Shown: in pieces, positions 21,866 through 24,165 of the stretch
Position numbering within the stretch: position 1 is the first letter of the stretch
How the letters are laid out: each line of letters starts with the position of its first letter
Source: Anaerolineales bacterium
GTDB lineage: Bacteria; Chloroflexota; Anaerolineae; Anaerolineales; Villigracilaceae
Direction of reading: 5' to 3'
Length of the DNA: 24,165 nucleotides
Assembly: GCA_024763295.1 (NCBI GenBank)
Contig: JANTFU010000002.1
Location: 1-24,165, forward strand
Notes under the pieces: model-generated
The model's database searches: none
What the model was told of the DNA's origin: nothing
What the model saw: only the letters and a program-made list of their open reading frames with translations
Position numbers and translations under genes: made by a program

Positions 21866-22492
21866 TTAAGCGAAGAGTTCGTCATATTTTCGGCGGACTT
21901 CCCTTATATCGTCCCACATCAGCGATTTGGGTGACCCCGGTTGTTTGGATGGGTTCCGTAGTAAGTAGGATGGGTGGAAAATCGGCATAACCCAGCGCCC
22001 ATCGATTTGATTCCATTGCCCGCGTAAGCGCGTAATCCCTGTTTTGCCCAAAATAGATTGGCAGGCAACATTGCCTGTCAACAGCATAATCGGCGCGTTT
22101 ACTAGACGAATGATTTCCATCACATACGGGCGATACCATTCGATCTCTGCCGTTGTCGGTTTACGGAAGGTTTTTCCGCCCTCACCAGGCGGCATACGAA
22201 AAACGGAATTTGTGATGAAAATATCTTTTTCGCTGTCAAAATCTACGGCAGCGAAAATTTTCTCTAGCATTTGTCCCGCGCGTCCAACAAAAGGGACGCC
22301 CTGAATATTCTCCTGCGGACCGGGTGCCTCGCCCACGAGCAAAACTTTTGCCTGTGGGTTGCCGCGACTAATGACGATGCGCGTGCCAGCATCCGCTAGG
22401 GGGTCATTGTTCATCTGCATCATTGCGTCGGTGAGCGTTTCAAGATCGGGGTATTTTTCAAATTCTTGTGAAAAGAGGTCAGTTTGTGGCAT
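21866..22492 (-). CDS. Family-4-like uracil-DNA glycosylase without Fe-S cluster ligands
   Basis: 208 residues. The active-site motif GEAPGPQENIQGVPFVGRAG (residues about 54-73) and the C-terminal FHPSYLLRNP motif are those of family 4 uracil-DNA glycosylases, which remove uracil from DNA in base-excision repair. Normal family-4 enzymes have four cysteines that bind a [4Fe-4S] cluster. Here the N-terminal pair is absent (ADAGTRIVISRGNP), the usual KCRPP reads VFRMPPGEGG, and the fourth position reads EIEWYRPYV. Only one cysteine exists in the whole protein (NVACQSIL). It therefore belongs to a cluster-free relative of family 4, and uracil excision is likely but unproven. The start overlaps the preceding membrane-protein gene by 14 bases; AAGGA lies upstream. 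Confidence 0.88.
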   Translation of the reverse strand: MPQTDLFSQEFEKYPDLETLTDAMMQMNNDPLADAGTRIVISRGNPQAKVLLVGEAPGPQENIQGVPFVGRAGQMLEKIFAAVDFDSEKDIFITNSVFRMPPGEGGKTFRKPTTAEIEWYRPYVMEIIRLVNAPIMLLTGNVACQSILGKTGITRLRGQWNQIDGRWVMPIFHPSYLLRNPSKQPGSPKSLMWDDIREVRRKYDELFA

Positions 22493-22844
22493 TCTTTCCG
22501 TCCTTTTTTAGCCCGTATATTTCTTTAACGGTTTCGTTATAGGAGAAAATCAGTGCTGAAACTGCGGTAAACACGGCTACGCCGCCGAGAATGAGAGCCA
22601 TGCGTCCCCAATCTTCTCCCATTGAATTGCGCAAAAGGGCTAATGAGATTAATGTTCTTAGCCACTCAAGCGTGCCGAGTGCCAATGTGATTTGTATGAT
22701 GCGTGCCGCCCAGTTCTTTTTGAGAAGAAGTAAAAAGGGAAGTGCTAGTAGTGCCAATGCTAAAGGCAGGTTTTGAGCACGCAAAAAATGTGCGCTTAGT
22801 AAAAGCGTACTGAAGATAACGGGAAGTAAACGTAAAAAAGTCAT
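22479..22844 (-). CDS. Small membrane protein of unknown function
   Basis: 121 residues from the ATG at 22844, with four hydrophobic segments (about 5-20, 26-42, 48-66 and 83-105). A conserved-looking loop NSMGEDWGRMALILGG lies before the last helix, and the charged C-terminus ends KKDGKNATN. I do not recognise the family. The frame is open into the GH13 gene (a TTG ten codons upstream), but the ATG 5 bases after the GH13 stop is the more economical start. It overlaps the UDG gene by 14 bases, so it is translated in the same operon. Confidence 0.75.
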   Translation of the reverse strand: MTFLRLLPVIFSTLLLSAHFLRAQNLPLALALLALPFLLLLKKNWAARIIQITLALGTLEWLRTLISLALLRNSMGEDWGRMALILGGVAVFTAVSALIFSYNETVKEIYGLKKDGKNATN

Positions 22845-22849
22845 ATCTT

Positions 22850-24165
22850 TTACAGCAACCAAGTGCCGCTCCAATGATTTAGTTCCATTTCAAGGTGTCC
22901 GTCTTTCACGCCGATTTTCTTATAAGTGAAGAAGTTTCGCGCTTCGTAACCATTCTGCCAGAGAGCATCAACGGGGATACGCAGAGTTACTTTTTCGTCA
23001 GAGAAATTTATCACGACCAGAATTTTTTCAGACCCTAGTGTGCGCGCGAAGGCATAGGTTTTATCATCTGTGTAAATTCGCTCGTATTTGCCGCGTCGCA
23101 TGGCAGGTAGGCTCTTTCGCAGCGCGATTAAACTCTGCACCCAAATGCGCAAATCTCCTTGCCAGTCGCGGCTATCCCACGGAAAAGCGCGTCGACAATC
23201 GGGGTCTTTATCGCCGTCCAAGCCGACTTCGTCGCCATAGTAGATGGCGGGCGCTCCGGGATAAGCAAATTGGTATAGAAAAGCGAGCTTGGCTTTTTGT
23301 AGGTCGCCGCCGAGTTTGTGGCGCATGCGTTTGGTGTCGTGTGAGCCGAGCGGCACATACATGGCTTTGATGTTTTCCGCGGGGTAGGCATCAAAAAGCC
23401 CTTCGACCTTGTCGCCAAATTGAGCGGGGGTAATATGCCCGTTAAGCGCGTCAAACAGCGCTTCACGGACAGGATAGTGCATGAGTCCGTCGAAATGGTT
23501 TTCGTCCACCCAGCGCGGGTTCACATCCCAAATTTCCCCAAGAATGTAGGCGTCCGGGTTTGCCCCTTTGACGATTTGACGGAATCTAGCCCAAAAGGCG
23601 TCATCGTCGATTTCGTTGGGGACATCCAAGCGCCAACCATCGGCACCGGCTTCGATCCAATATTTGGCTACATCCATGATGTAATCCCGCACGCGCGGAT
23701 TACCGGTGTTGAGCTTGGGGAGCGATTTAAAGTTCCACCAGGCGCTGTAGTGTTGGGCGTCGCCGGGGGTGTAGGCTTCGAGCGGATAGCGATTGACATG
23801 ATACCAGCCCTGATAGGGCGAATGTTCGCCGTTTTCCAGCAGGTCGGCAAAGGCGAAAAAGGCGCGTGATGTATGGTTGAAGACACCGTCGATAATCACG
23901 CGTAACCCGTTGGCGTGCGCCGCATCGAGCAGGGCATCAAAATCTTTGCGGGTACCCAGTTTTGGGTCAATGGTGTAGTAATCGCTGATGTTGTACCGAT
24001 GATTGGACGGAGAGAGAAAGATTGGGTTCAGGTATAACGCCGTGACGCCGAGATCCAATAAATAGTCAATTTTTTGAATAATGCCGCGCAGATCGCCGCC
24101 CTGAAAATCCCATAAAGTGGGCGGGCTGCCCCATGGCTGGATATTTGGCGGATCGTTTTCCGGAT
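22850..24165 (-). CDS. GH13 alpha-glucanase/cyclomaltodextrinase-like enzyme (N-terminus beyond window)
   Basis: 437 residues are visible and the N-terminus lies past the right edge. The edge already encodes NDPPNIQPWGSPPTLWDFQG and GGDLRGIIQKIDYLLDLGVT, typical of the neopullulanase/cyclomaltodextrinase group, which hydrolyses alpha-1,4 and some alpha-1,6 glucan linkages. All four GH13 signature regions are present: DGVFNH (region I), GWRLDVPNE with the nucleophile Asp (II), GEIWD with the acid/base Glu (III) and GSHDTKR with the third Asp (IV). A C-terminal beta-domain (about the last 80 residues, from TYAFARTLG) ends with SGTWLL. No signal peptide can be assessed. It is the first visible gene of an operon with the membrane protein and UDG. 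Confidence 0.92.
   Translation of the reverse strand, partial: PENDPPNIQPWGSPPTLWDFQGGDLRGIIQKIDYLLDLGVTALYLNPIFLSPSNHRYNISDYYTIDPKLGTRKDFDALLDAAHANGLRVIIDGVFNHTSRAFFAFADLLENGEHSPYQGWYHVNRYPLEAYTPGDAQHYSAWWNFKSLPKLNTGNPRVRDYIMDVAKYWIEAGADGWRLDVPNEIDDDAFWARFRQIVKGANPDAYILGEIWDVNPRWVDENHFDGLMHYPVREALFDALNGHITPAQFGDKVEGLFDAYPAENIKAMYVPLGSHDTKRMRHKLGGDLQKAKLAFLYQFAYPGAPAIYYGDEVGLDGDKDPDCRRAFPWDSRDWQGDLRIWVQSLIALRKSLPAMRRGKYERIYTDDKTYAFARTLGSEKILVVINFSDEKVTLRIPVDALWQNGYEARNFFTYKKIGVKDGHLEMELNHWSGTWLL

Noticed and set aside
23038..23869. Plus-strand frames of 110 and 149 codons across the right end
   Set aside because: Antisense shadows of the GH13 gene, which has all four signature regions on the minus strand.

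Overview
The window reads as ordinary chromosome of an anaerobic or facultative bacterium, most likely of the class Anaerolineae (Chloroflexota). This placement is an inference from gene content: a KorAB-type 2-oxoacid:ferredoxin oxidoreductase, a glycyl radical enzyme, a fused E1 dehydrogenase, a LysM protein beside an LCP protein with long Thr/Pro-rich stretches, and a large multi-domain sensor protein. There are no rRNA or tRNA genes, no CRISPR array and no prophage. Almost all genes lie on the minus strand; only the E1-E2 pair and ridA are on the plus strand.

Layout. 1-1204: the 5' part of a HypD-like glycyl radical enzyme, preceded by a well-formed promoter, a 25-codon ORF with a strong ribosome binding site, and a palindromic repeat. 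1220-3445: an EamA transporter and a polytopic membrane protein. 3525-7092: korB, korA and a GntR/FCD regulator. 7290-11080 (plus strand): fused E1 and the E2 of a 2-oxoacid dehydrogenase complex, separated by a multi-hairpin element. 11166-13884: an AIM24-like protein, two small membrane proteins, a membrane-anchored cyclophilin and a STAS/SEC14-like protein. 14084-14479: ridA. 14530-15420: a tyrosine recombinase-like protein that has lost its catalytic residues. 15781-15919: a complete non-autonomous transposable element with 12-bp inverted ends and an 8-bp target duplication. 15926-17086: a DUF3095 nucleotide-cyclase-like protein. 17272-21753: LCP protein, LysM protein and a sensor kinase without the phospho-acceptor histidine. 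21866-24165: a family-4-like uracil-DNA glycosylase without Fe-S ligands, a small membrane protein and the C-terminal part of a GH13 alpha-glucanase.

How the genes fit together. The metabolic core oxidises 2-oxoacids by two routes placed back to back. KorAB passes electrons to ferredoxin. The E1/E2 complex works through lipoamide and NAD; its E3 is not in the window. The GntR/FCD regulator sits between the two and faces the E1 promoter. Its own promoter has a dyad and direct repeats just past the predicted start of transcription, as expected for autoregulation. The LysM/LCP/sensor cluster looks like a cell-envelope module. Three proteins (recombinase, sensor kinase, UDG) keep their folds but lack hallmark catalytic or cofactor residues, which suggests reassigned function.

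The best leads for undescribed biology are the leader ORF and promoter in front of the glycyl radical enzyme, the degenerate recombinase with a perfect dyad over its own -10 box, and the IS66-like miniature element. I found no complete novel defence or biosynthetic system.
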